NCBI GenBank assembly: GCA_944331945.1
Contig: CALVJC010000061.1
Location: 1 to 25,589 of the forward strand
Length of the DNA: 25,589 nucleotides
Direction of reading: 5' to 3'
Source of the DNA: an uncultured Bacilli bacterium
GTDB taxonomy: Bacteria > Bacillota_I > Bacilli_A > RF39 > UBA660
The notes beneath the pieces are model-generated. The model did not search any database and had not been told where the DNA came from. It saw only the letters and a list, made by a program, of their open reading frames with translations. Both the position numbers and the translations under genes were made by a program. Shown here piece by piece: positions 19,729 through 25,589 of the stretch (its first letter is position 1; each line of letters opens with the position of its first letter).

Positions 19729-21654
19729 CTATACATCCAAATTCTCGACGAAAGTAGCATTTTGCTCAATGAATTCTCGACGGGGTTCTACTTCTTCTCC
19801 CATTAGTTTAGAGAATACTTCATCAGCAGCGACAGCATCTTCGACGGTGATTTGTCTTAAAACGCGACGATTAATATCCATTGTCGTCTCATTTAATTCT
19901 TCCGCATCCATTTCTCCTAGACCTTTCATACGAGCAATTTCATATTTGGTATTTGGAGATAACGTTTTTAGATATTCATCTCGTTCTTGTTCATTTAAGA
20001 CATATTTAATTGTTTTTCCATGTTTAATGACAAAAAGTGGTGGTTGAGCAGCATAAACATGTCCCGCTTCTACAATAGGTTTAAAAAAGCGATAGAAAAG
20101 TGTTAATAATAGTACACGAATGTGTGAACCATCCACATCGGCATCGGTCATGATAATAATTTTGTTATATCTAAGTTTGGATAAGTCAAATTCTTCTCCA
20201 ATTCCTGTTCCAAAGGCTGTAATAATGGTTCTTATTTCTTCATTTGATAAAGCACGATCTAGTCTTGCTTTTTCTACATTTAGTATTTTTCCTCTTAATG
20301 GTAGGATTGCTTGCGTCATACTATTACGTCCTTTTAACGCAGAACCTCCTGCCGAATCTCCTTCCACTAAGAAGATTTCACATTCACTAGCATCTTTGCT
20401 TTTGCAATCAGAGAGTTTACCATAAAAATTGGTAATGTCCAAATCTCCTTTTCGACGAGTTAACTCTCTTGCTTTTTTGGCAGCAACTCTAGCTCTACTG
20501 GCTGTCATAGCTTTTTCCACAATCACTTTCGCTTCATCTGGATGTTCCATTAAAAAACGTTCAAAAGCTGCGGAAAAAATTCGATTGGCAATTCCTCTTA
20601 CTTCACTATTTCCTAGTTTCGTCTTTGTTTGTCCTTCAAATTGTGGATTAGGATGTTTAATTGAAACAATCATCGTTAATCCTTCTCTAACATCATCTCC
20701 TGTTAGAGGATCATCATTATTTTTCATCATACCACTGCTTTGGGCATATTTATTTAAGATTCTAGTAAGAGCCATTCTTACTCCATCTTCATGAGTTCCA
20801 CCTTCTGGAGTCGTAATATTATTAACAAAAGAATAGATACTCGAATTATAACTTTCATTATATTGAAGAGCTACTTCTACCATTACATCATTTTCTTCCC
20901 CTACTACATCAATAATCGTAGGATGAATTGGCTGCTTTGATTTATTTAACATTTCTACATATTCTTTTAAGCCGCCTTCGTAACAAAAACTATCCTTTTT
21001 ATCTGCTTCTCGATCATCATAAAGTGTAATTCTTAAGCCTCTATTCAAAAAAGCAAGTTCTCTTAAACGGTTTTTTAAAATATCATAATCAAAAACAGTT
21101 GTTTCTTGAAAAATTGTTTGATCTGGTAAAAATGTTACCGTTGTTCCTGTTCGATCTTCATCGCACTCTCCTATTACTTTTAAAGGTTCAACGGGATGGC
21201 CTCCATTCATATATTTTTGATAATATACTTTACTATCTTTATATACTTTTACTTCTAACCAAGTTGATAAGGCATTTACTACACTTGCTCCAACACCATG
21301 TAGCCCTCCAGACACCTTATAACCTCCGCCACCGAATTTTCCTCCGGCATGTAAGACGGTATACACGGTTTCAACGGTACTTTTTCCTGTTTTGGGATGA
21401 ATATCAACAGGAATTCCTCTTCCGTCATCTTTTACGGTAATGCTATTATCTTTTCCAATCGTTACTTCAATATGACTACAATATCCTGCTAATGCTTCAT
21501 CAATGGCATTATCAACAATCTCCCATACTAAATGGTGTAGTCCTCTTGAACTCGTGGTTCCAATATACATTCCAGGTCTTTTCCTTACTGCTTCTAGTCC
21601 TTCTAGTACTTGAATGGCAGATGAATCATATTTTGTTTCTACTTTTTCTTCCAT
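19729..21654 (-). CDS. gyrB: DNA gyrase subunit B
   Basis: The ATPase subunit of gyrase. The GHKL motifs are present (EIVDNAIDEALAGY, DDGRGIPVDIHPKTG, GLHGVGASVVNALS), then the transducer domain, the Toprim EGDSAGGSA near residue 425 with MTDADVDGSHIRVLL, and the C-terminal KGLGEMDAEELNETTMD. 641 residues is the compact Gram-positive length. The ATG overlaps the recF stop by one base (TAATG), and its AAAGGAG site is in the final recF codons, so recF and gyrB are translationally coupled. The order recF-gyrB-gyrA is as in Bacillus, but the small gene yaaB is missing. Confidence 0.98.
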   Translation of the reverse strand: MEEKVETKYDSSAIQVLEGLEAVRKRPGMYIGTTSSRGLHHLVWEIVDNAIDEALAGYCSHIEVTIGKDNSITVKDDGRGIPVDIHPKTGKSTVETVYTVLHAGGKFGGGGYKVSGGLHGVGASVVNALSTWLEVKVYKDSKVYYQKYMNGGHPVEPLKVIGECDEDRTGTTVTFLPDQTIFQETTVFDYDILKNRLRELAFLNRGLRITLYDDREADKKDSFCYEGGLKEYVEMLNKSKQPIHPTIIDVVGEENDVMVEVALQYNESYNSSIYSFVNNITTPEGGTHEDGVRMALTRILNKYAQSSGMMKNNDDPLTGDDVREGLTMIVSIKHPNPQFEGQTKTKLGNSEVRGIANRIFSAAFERFLMEHPDEAKVIVEKAMTASRARVAAKKARELTRRKGDLDITNFYGKLSDCKSKDASECEIFLVEGDSAGGSALKGRNSMTQAILPLRGKILNVEKARLDRALSNEEIRTIITAFGTGIGEEFDLSKLRYNKIIIMTDADVDGSHIRVLLLTLFYRFFKPIVEAGHVYAAQPPLFVIKHGKTIKYVLNEQERDEYLKTLSPNTKYEIARMKGLGEMDAEELNETTMDINRRVLRQITVEDAVAADEVFSKLMGEEVEPRREFIEQNATFVENLDV

Positions 21655-22766
21655 TATAAACTCCTTTCTACGTTACCATTTTTCACTTCAAATACCGTTG
21701 CTTCCGCAAGCACTTTCTTTGAAATGTTTTTTAAGTCTGTTGTTGTTAAAATACTTTGAATATCTTCTCCAATATATTTTAAAATTCTATTTCTCTTTTT
21801 TAAATCTAGTTCACTGAAAATATCATCAAGTAATAAAACAGGAGCTGTACCACTATATTCCTTAAAGACTGGAATCGTAGCAAGCTTGTAAGCTAATACG
21901 GCACTTTTTTGTTGGCCTTGCGAAGCATATATTTTCATATCTTTATTCTTTAAAATAAAGAGAAAGTCATCACGATGCGGACCAATTAAAGTCATACCAG
22001 CATGAAGTTCTCGATGATAGCTTTTCTTAAAACTCTTTCTTAATTGCTCTTTTAATTGTTCTTCTTCAAAAGATTCTATTTCAATGTTTGGTACATATTT
22101 TAGTTGTAAAGAAGATTCTTTTGTAATGTTTAAAAAAATAGAATCAATGTTTTGATCTATTTTCTCTAAATATTTTTTTCGTTCTTGATAAATATAGACT
22201 GCTTTTTCAATTAGTTTTTCCGTTAAAATATCAAGATATGTTTTATCAGCAATATGATTAGAAAATAGAATTTTAAGATATTCATTGCGCGTTTTTAAAA
22301 TCTTATTGTATTCATTCGAAGTGGCTAAATACTTTTGGGAGATTTGACTTAATTCTAAATTTAAAAGATTGCGGCGAATATTGGGAGATCCTTTGATAAC
22401 TTCTAAATCATCTGGTGTGAATATTACCACATGAAAATTTTTAATATAATCAGCAATACGAGAAATATTTTTTCCATTTACTTTAACTTCTTTTTGTTTT
22501 TCTGTAATCTCAATACTTAAATCTTTTCTAGAATTTTTTTCTTTGATTACCCCATTTATTTTGGCTTTATGTTTTGTTTCTTTGATTAAGCTTAGTTCGG
22601 TGCCATTACGATAAGATTTTGTTAAAGCTAATATGGAAATTGCTTCTAGAATATTCGTTTTTCCAGCGGCATTATTCCCAATAAAAATATTCATATGCGG
22701 ACTAAATGTTAAATTTAAAGTGGCATAATTTCTAAAATTTGTTAAATTTAATTTGGATATTATCAT
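21654..22766 (-). CDS. recF: DNA replication and repair protein RecF
   Basis: An SMC-like ATPase that helps RecOR load RecA at gaps. Walker A GNNAAGKT is at residues 30-37, the ABC signature reads YASQGQQKSAVLAYKLA, and Walker B is VLLLDDIFSEL. The N-terminus MIISKLNLTNFRNY is canonical, so the ATG at 22766 is secure. That ATG overlaps the TGA of an 8-codon leader ORF (22763-22789), and its ribosome site AAGGA lies inside the leader. The transcript probably starts from the extended -10 promoter at 22835-22843 and continues into gyrB and gyrA. Confidence 0.97.
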   Translation of the reverse strand: MIISKLNLTNFRNYATLNLTFSPHMNIFIGNNAAGKTNILEAISILALTKSYRNGTELSLIKETKHKAKINGVIKEKNSRKDLSIEITEKQKEVKVNGKNISRIADYIKNFHVVIFTPDDLEVIKGSPNIRRNLLNLELSQISQKYLATSNEYNKILKTRNEYLKILFSNHIADKTYLDILTEKLIEKAVYIYQERKKYLEKIDQNIDSIFLNITKESSLQLKYVPNIEIESFEEEQLKEQLRKSFKKSYHRELHAGMTLIGPHRDDFLFILKNKDMKIYASQGQQKSAVLAYKLATIPVFKEYSGTAPVLLLDDIFSELDLKKRNRILKYIGEDIQSILTTTDLKNISKKVLAEATVFEVKNGNVERSL

Positions 22767-22789
22767 TTTTTCCTTAAAAAAACTCTCAT
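22763..22789 (-). CDS. 8-codon leader ORF overlapping the recF start
   Basis: ATG at 22789 encodes MRVFLRKK and stops at TGA (22763-22765), whose bases overlap the recF ATG (ATGA). It has a well-spaced AAGGTGAT ribosome site, better than that of recF and of the same type as those of tatD and holB. It could set recF translation by coupling or be a sensor of ribosome supply. No known leader peptide matches. Short ORFs arise by chance, but the strong SD and the exact ATGA overlap make this more likely to be functional. Confidence 0.5.
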   Translation of the reverse strand: MRVFLRKK

Positions 22790-22834
22790 ATTATCACCTT
22801 AACCCTCTTTTAGTACTCCTATACACGCATACTT

Positions 22835-22843
22835 ATTATATCA
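22835..22843 (-). promoter_or_regulatory. Extended -10 promoter of recF-gyrB-gyrA
   Basis: Minus strand TGATATAAT, a perfect extended -10, 46 bases before the leader ORF start; no good -35 is present. It follows the comK terminator. Confidence 0.65.
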
Positions 22844-22863
22844 TAGTTCGATTGTTTAAGCAC

Positions 22864-22886
22864 GAAAAAAGCGAATTTCTTCGCAT
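22864..22886 (-). terminator. Rho-independent terminator after comK
   Basis: Minus strand GCGAA-GAAA-TTCGC followed by TTTTTT, 5 bases past the comK stop. The opposite strand also carries a T-run, so it may act in both directions. Confidence 0.9.
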
Positions 22887-22890
22887 TTTT

Positions 22891-23361
22891 TTATAATTTT
22901 TCTTGATTTTTTCTATTTCTTAAGATGGAATCTAATCGACTGGCTCTTAAAATTTGATTTTGGAGTGATTTATAAGAGATATTTACAATTAATTTTTGGC
23001 CATTTAAAAACTCGATACTTGTTTTTGGTTCGGATGCTTCTACTTTGTCTATTTTTTTAATTTTATTTAGAGCTAACCAAATACAATCGTTATTTTCTGG
23101 TGATTCTGTTGGTAGAAAGACTAAATTTTGACTATCTTCTATCATAATCGGTAATTTGTATTTACTTAATAATATTTCTCTTGCTCCATCCCTTCTTCCT
23201 TCATAAGTGCTACCAAAGTATTTACAACTATAATTAATTAGGCTTAGAGGATTCTGATTCACTTCATACTCAAAATCTTCCTCCATAATACGTGATTTGT
23301 TCAAACTCTCTGGTAGAATCGCTAACGTAGCGTCATTAATTTCATATGTTTTTTCCTGCAT
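22891..23361 (-). CDS. comK: ComK-family competence transcription factor
   Basis: A 156-residue protein aligning by eye along most of Bacillus ComK: YEINDATLAILPE at the N-terminus, CKYFGSTYEGRRDG at about residues 46-59, KLPIMIEDSQNLVFLPT, CIWLALNKI, and SYKSLQNQILRASRLD. ComK binds paired AT-boxes in the minor groove and switches on DNA-uptake and recombination genes. The C-terminal tail of about 35 residues found in B. subtilis ComK is missing. It sits between dnaN and recF, where an S4-domain gene is usual, and has its own terminator. The ribosome site AGGGGAGAAGGA is strong. A perfect TATAAT (23411-23416) with a poor -35 lies 50 bases upstream, as expected for an activator-dependent promoter; no canonical AAAA-N5-TTTT K-box was found there. 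Confidence 0.88.
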   Translation of the reverse strand: MQEKTYEINDATLAILPESLNKSRIMEEDFEYEVNQNPLSLINYSCKYFGSTYEGRRDGAREILLSKYKLPIMIEDSQNLVFLPTESPENNDCIWLALNKIKKIDKVEASEPKTSIEFLNGQKLIVNISYKSLQNQILRASRLDSILRNRKNQEKL

Positions 23362-23410
23362 TTTTCCTTCTCCCCTTATTGCATTTTCTGCTTTTTTTGG
23401 TTCTCAGTAT

Positions 23411-23416
23411 ATTATA
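23411..23416 (-). promoter_or_regulatory. Candidate comK -10 element
   Basis: Minus strand TATAAT with, 17 bases upstream, TTCGAC, which matches the -35 consensus poorly. A direct repeat of TTCGAC lies in the spacer. Activation by a bound factor would be needed for strong use. Confidence 0.45.
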
Positions 23417-23454
23417 TTCTACTGTCGAAAAAGGTCGAATTTTGTATATTGTGG

Positions 23455-23493
23455 AAAAAAAATAGACAAATTTCTTATTTTTGCCTATTTTAG
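23455..23493 (-). terminator. Rho-independent terminator after dnaN
   Basis: Beginning at the dnaN stop, AAAATAGGCAAA can pair with TTTGTCTATTTT (12 bp with one G-U) around a 9-base A-rich loop, followed by a long T-run that runs into a DnaA-box-like TTTTCCACA (23450-23458). Confidence 0.8.
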
Positions 23494-24617
23494 TAAGTTC
23501 TTATTGGTAAAACTAATTGGGTTAAAGATTCATCCTCACTACTTCTTAATAAAATTGGTTTAATTTCTCCTACGAAATATAAATCCACAGTTTTTGTGGA
23601 AAAAGATTTTAGCGCTTCCATCATATATTTAGCACTGAAGGAAATTTTTATGTCCATATCGTTATCTTTTTCTACATTCATTTTCTCTTCTACTCTACCA
23701 ATTTCGGCACTGGATGATTTCATTAATACTTGTTTTCCATTTGATTCTAGTGTTACGACATTTTTATCTTTATCTGATGTTAAAATACTAACTCTATCTA
23801 CAACATCATAAAATTCATTGATATTAAAATGGATTTTTACTAATGACTCTTTTGGTAATAAATTTGAAGTGTTTGGATAAGTACCATTGATTAGTCTAGA
23901 TTGGAAAGATAAATTTTGATATTTAAATAAAATCTTATTATTAAAAATATGAATTGCAATTTTTTCTTCTGAATCATCGATAATTCTTGTAAATTCAACA
24001 ATATTTCTGCTTGGTATTACAATATTTTGATTTTCACTCGCTGCGGTTTCTAATTTCACTATTTTACGCGCTAAACGATAAGAATCGGTGGCATTACATT
24101 CTAGGATATCACCACTAATATTAAAGTTTATTCCGTTTAGTATTGCTTTGTTTTCATCTAAACTAGTTGCAAAAGCTGTTTGATTTACGATTTCTTTTAA
24201 GGTTTCTGGTGATAATTCAATATAATTTTTACTTTCGGTTAATTCAATCGTTGGATATTCTTTTTCACTGATTCCATTTAAATTAAATTCACTGTTTTCT
24301 GTATAGATTAAAATTTTCAATTCATCTACTACTTCTATATTAATATAGTTATCTGGTAGTTTTCTGACAATATCTAGAATATATTTTCCTTGAATGATAA
24401 TACTACCTTCTTGTTTTATATTAATAATTTCTTCATTGTTACAATCAATATAAGTTTCAATGGTGATGTCATTATCACTTGCTGTTAAAGTTAAGCGTTT
24501 TTTTGTTAAATTAAATTTTATTCCAGCTAAGACAGGAATTACATTTTTGGTGGATATTGCTTTTGAGACTTTATTAAGTGCCTCTAGTAAGATTTCTTTT
24601 TTAATGGTAAATTTCAT
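23490..24617 (-). CDS. dnaN: DNA polymerase III sliding clamp (beta)
   Basis: The ring-shaped processivity clamp, here 375 residues, made of three repeated domains (about residues 1-125, 126-250 and 251-375). The N-terminal MKFTIKKEILLEALNKVSKAIS, the domain-2 region with NQTAFATSLDENKAILNGI, and the C-terminal TQLVLPIRTY match the family. The ATG at 24617 follows AAGGA. Its 3' end (23581-23603) contains two inverted DnaA-box-like sequences. It is preceded by dnaA as in nearly all Bacilli. A -10-like TATAAT at 24693-24698 in the dnaA-dnaN gap may supply its own promoter. Confidence 0.98.
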   Translation of the reverse strand: MKFTIKKEILLEALNKVSKAISTKNVIPVLAGIKFNLTKKRLTLTASDNDITIETYIDCNNEEIINIKQEGSIIIQGKYILDIVRKLPDNYINIEVVDELKILIYTENSEFNLNGISEKEYPTIELTESKNYIELSPETLKEIVNQTAFATSLDENKAILNGINFNISGDILECNATDSYRLARKIVKLETAASENQNIVIPSRNIVEFTRIIDDSEEKIAIHIFNNKILFKYQNLSFQSRLINGTYPNTSNLLPKESLVKIHFNINEFYDVVDRVSILTSDKDKNVVTLESNGKQVLMKSSSAEIGRVEEKMNVEKDNDMDIKISFSAKYMMEALKSFSTKTVDLYFVGEIKPILLRSSEDESLTQLVLPIRTY

Positions 24618-24761
24618 ATTTTATTCCTTCTTTCTTTTTGTATTATTTATATTTATAGAGTGGAAACTGTGGAAAACTTAAGTTTCTTTTTTATTATAAC
24701 ATTTTTTCCCTCTTTTGCCTGTGGAAAAAAACGTTTAAAAGAAAAAGTTTTTCACAGGACT
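24618..24761. promoter_or_regulatory. dnaA-dnaN intergenic region, candidate part of oriC
   Basis: 144 bp with two TGTGGAAAA copies (24668-24676 and 24720-24728; reverse TTTTCCACA) and one TTTTTCACA in the opposite sense (24748-24756). Each is one mismatch from the TTATNCACA DnaA-box consensus. On the minus strand, an AT-rich CTATAAATATAAATAATAC stretch follows the last box at once and is a candidate unwinding element. In Bacillus the downstream half of the bipartite oriC lies here; the upstream half would be beyond the window. A TATAAT for dnaN is at 24693-24698. Confidence 0.6.
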
Positions 24762-25589
24762 CTATTTTATATCATTTTTTAGTTTTTCAATAATGTTATA
24801 TAAGTCTTTATTTACTTTTATTTCATTTTCTATTTTTTCCACGGAGTGCATTACGGTAGAATGGTCTTTTCCACCGAATTCTGTTCCTATTTTGGGAAAG
24901 GATTCGCTTGTTAATTGGCGACATAGGTACATGGCAATTTGTCTAGGAAAAGCAATGTTACTACTTCGTTTTTTCGAGCGAATGTCTTCTACCGATATTT
25001 GAAAATATTCGGCTACTAATTTTTGAATTCGCACAATATCATTTTTTTCTGTCATGCCCTTACTGATGAAGTCTTTTAAAGCTTCAATTGCTAAATTTAA
25101 GTCTATTTTCGTTCCTCCCATGATCGTTGAATATGCGATGAGCCGTGTAATTGAACCTTCGAGTTGTCTTACGTCACTTCCCATATTAGAAGCAATGTAT
25201 TCAATGACATCCTCGGGAATTTCTGTTTCAAAGTTTCCAGAAATAATTTTTTTTCGGAGGATTTCTTTTCTTAATTCGAAATCCGGTGGATAAATATTTA
25301 CGGTTAATCCCCAACAGAATCTAGTTCTCAGTCTTTCCTCTAATAGTTTTAAGTCATTGGGGGATCGATCAGAGGAAATAATAATTTGTTTACTATCATT
25401 ATATAGATTGGTAAAGGTGTGGAAAAATTCTTGTTGTGTTTGAGTCGCTCCTCCTAAAAATTGAATATCATCTATGATTAAGACATCAATGTTTCGATAT
25501 TTATTTTTGAAGAAATCGACATAATTAAAGTTTGTTCCCGTTTCATCCTTTTTGTTGATACCAACAAAGTCATCCCGAAATTGATCGCT
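24762..25589 (-). CDS. dnaA: Replication initiator DnaA (5' end beyond window)
   Basis: The last 275 codons of dnaA; the reading frame is open to the right edge of the window. It contains the AAA+ core from the Walker B (VLIIDDIQFLGG) onward, sensor 1 IIISSDRSPNDL, the arginine-finger region LEERLRTRFCWGL, sensor 2 (NMGSDVRQLEGSITRL), and domain IV with the helix-turn-helix and the family signature FGGKDHSTVMHSVEKIE near the C-terminus. It binds DnaA boxes and opens the origin; the intergenic region after it carries three such boxes. The N-terminal domains I-II and the Walker A are outside the window. Confidence 0.98.
   Translation of the reverse strand, partial: SDQFRDDFVGINKKDETGTNFNYVDFFKNKYRNIDVLIIDDIQFLGGATQTQQEFFHTFTNLYNDSKQIIISSDRSPNDLKLLEERLRTRFCWGLTVNIYPPDFELRKEILRKKIISGNFETEIPEDVIEYIASNMGSDVRQLEGSITRLIAYSTIMGGTKIDLNLAIEALKDFISKGMTEKNDIVRIQKLVAEYFQISVEDIRSKKRSSNIAFPRQIAMYLCRQLTSESFPKIGTEFGGKDHSTVMHSVEKIENEIKVNKDLYNIIEKLKNDIK

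Noticed and set aside
23362..23489. ComK self-binding K-box upstream of comK
   Set aside because: The nearest AAAA...TTTT pair has a 7-base gap instead of 5, and no second box is placed one to three helical turns away.

Overview
This 25.6 kb window is a low-GC, Gram-positive chromosome segment next to the replication origin. Its gene order closely follows the dnaA side of the Bacillus subtilis chromosome. All recognised genes lie on the minus strand, so transcription runs from right to left, away from dnaA and with replication. The mix of spoVT, a BofA-like gene, comK, noc/parS-type sites, a T-box and a SipW/TasA-type protein family points to the class Bacilli (an endospore-forming lineage or a recent relative of one), possibly an uncultured gut lineage. 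The exact taxon cannot be fixed from this sequence.

Right part (about 17.3-25.6 kb): dnaA (its 5' half lies outside the window), dnaN, a comK homologue, recF, gyrB and gyrA. The dnaA-dnaN gap holds three DnaA-box-like sequences and may be part of oriC. The S4-domain gene usually found between dnaN and recF is absent and comK occupies its place. recF is preceded by an 8-codon leader ORF whose stop overlaps the recF start. recF, gyrB and gyrA form a tight operon.

Centre (16.44-17.27 kb): an 825-bp gene-free block between gyrA and the SRP RNA. It contains six parS centromere sites. Five of them head 140-bp tandem units, and the first four units show a 281-bp dimer (higher-order) period. There is also a perfect Noc-binding-site sequence and a one-mismatch copy of it. 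On each side the array is bracketed by a pair of TTACG-N6-CGTNA elements exactly 40 bp apart. This is the most unusual structure in the window. A second perfect Noc-type site lies in the linker-coding part of dnaX.

Left-centre (5.2-16.4 kb): a short SRP RNA and tadA, then a long, tightly packed operon driven from an extended -10 promoter: dnaX, ybaB, recR, a bofA-like gene, holB, ricT, trmN6, rsmI, pth and mfd. After it comes a 209-aa coiled-coil protein I do not recognise, with its own promoter and terminator.

Left part (1-5.1 kb): spoVT with a 9-bp-arm inverted repeat upstream, a methionine T-box with metG (no C-terminal tRNA-binding domain), a small two-helix membrane protein, tatD, and three tandem paralogues of a SipW/TasA-type secreted protein (the last truncated by the window edge). 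Together the window encodes replication initiation, clamp and clamp loader, supercoiling, recombination, origin segregation signals, translation quality control and, at the left edge, probable surface or matrix proteins.
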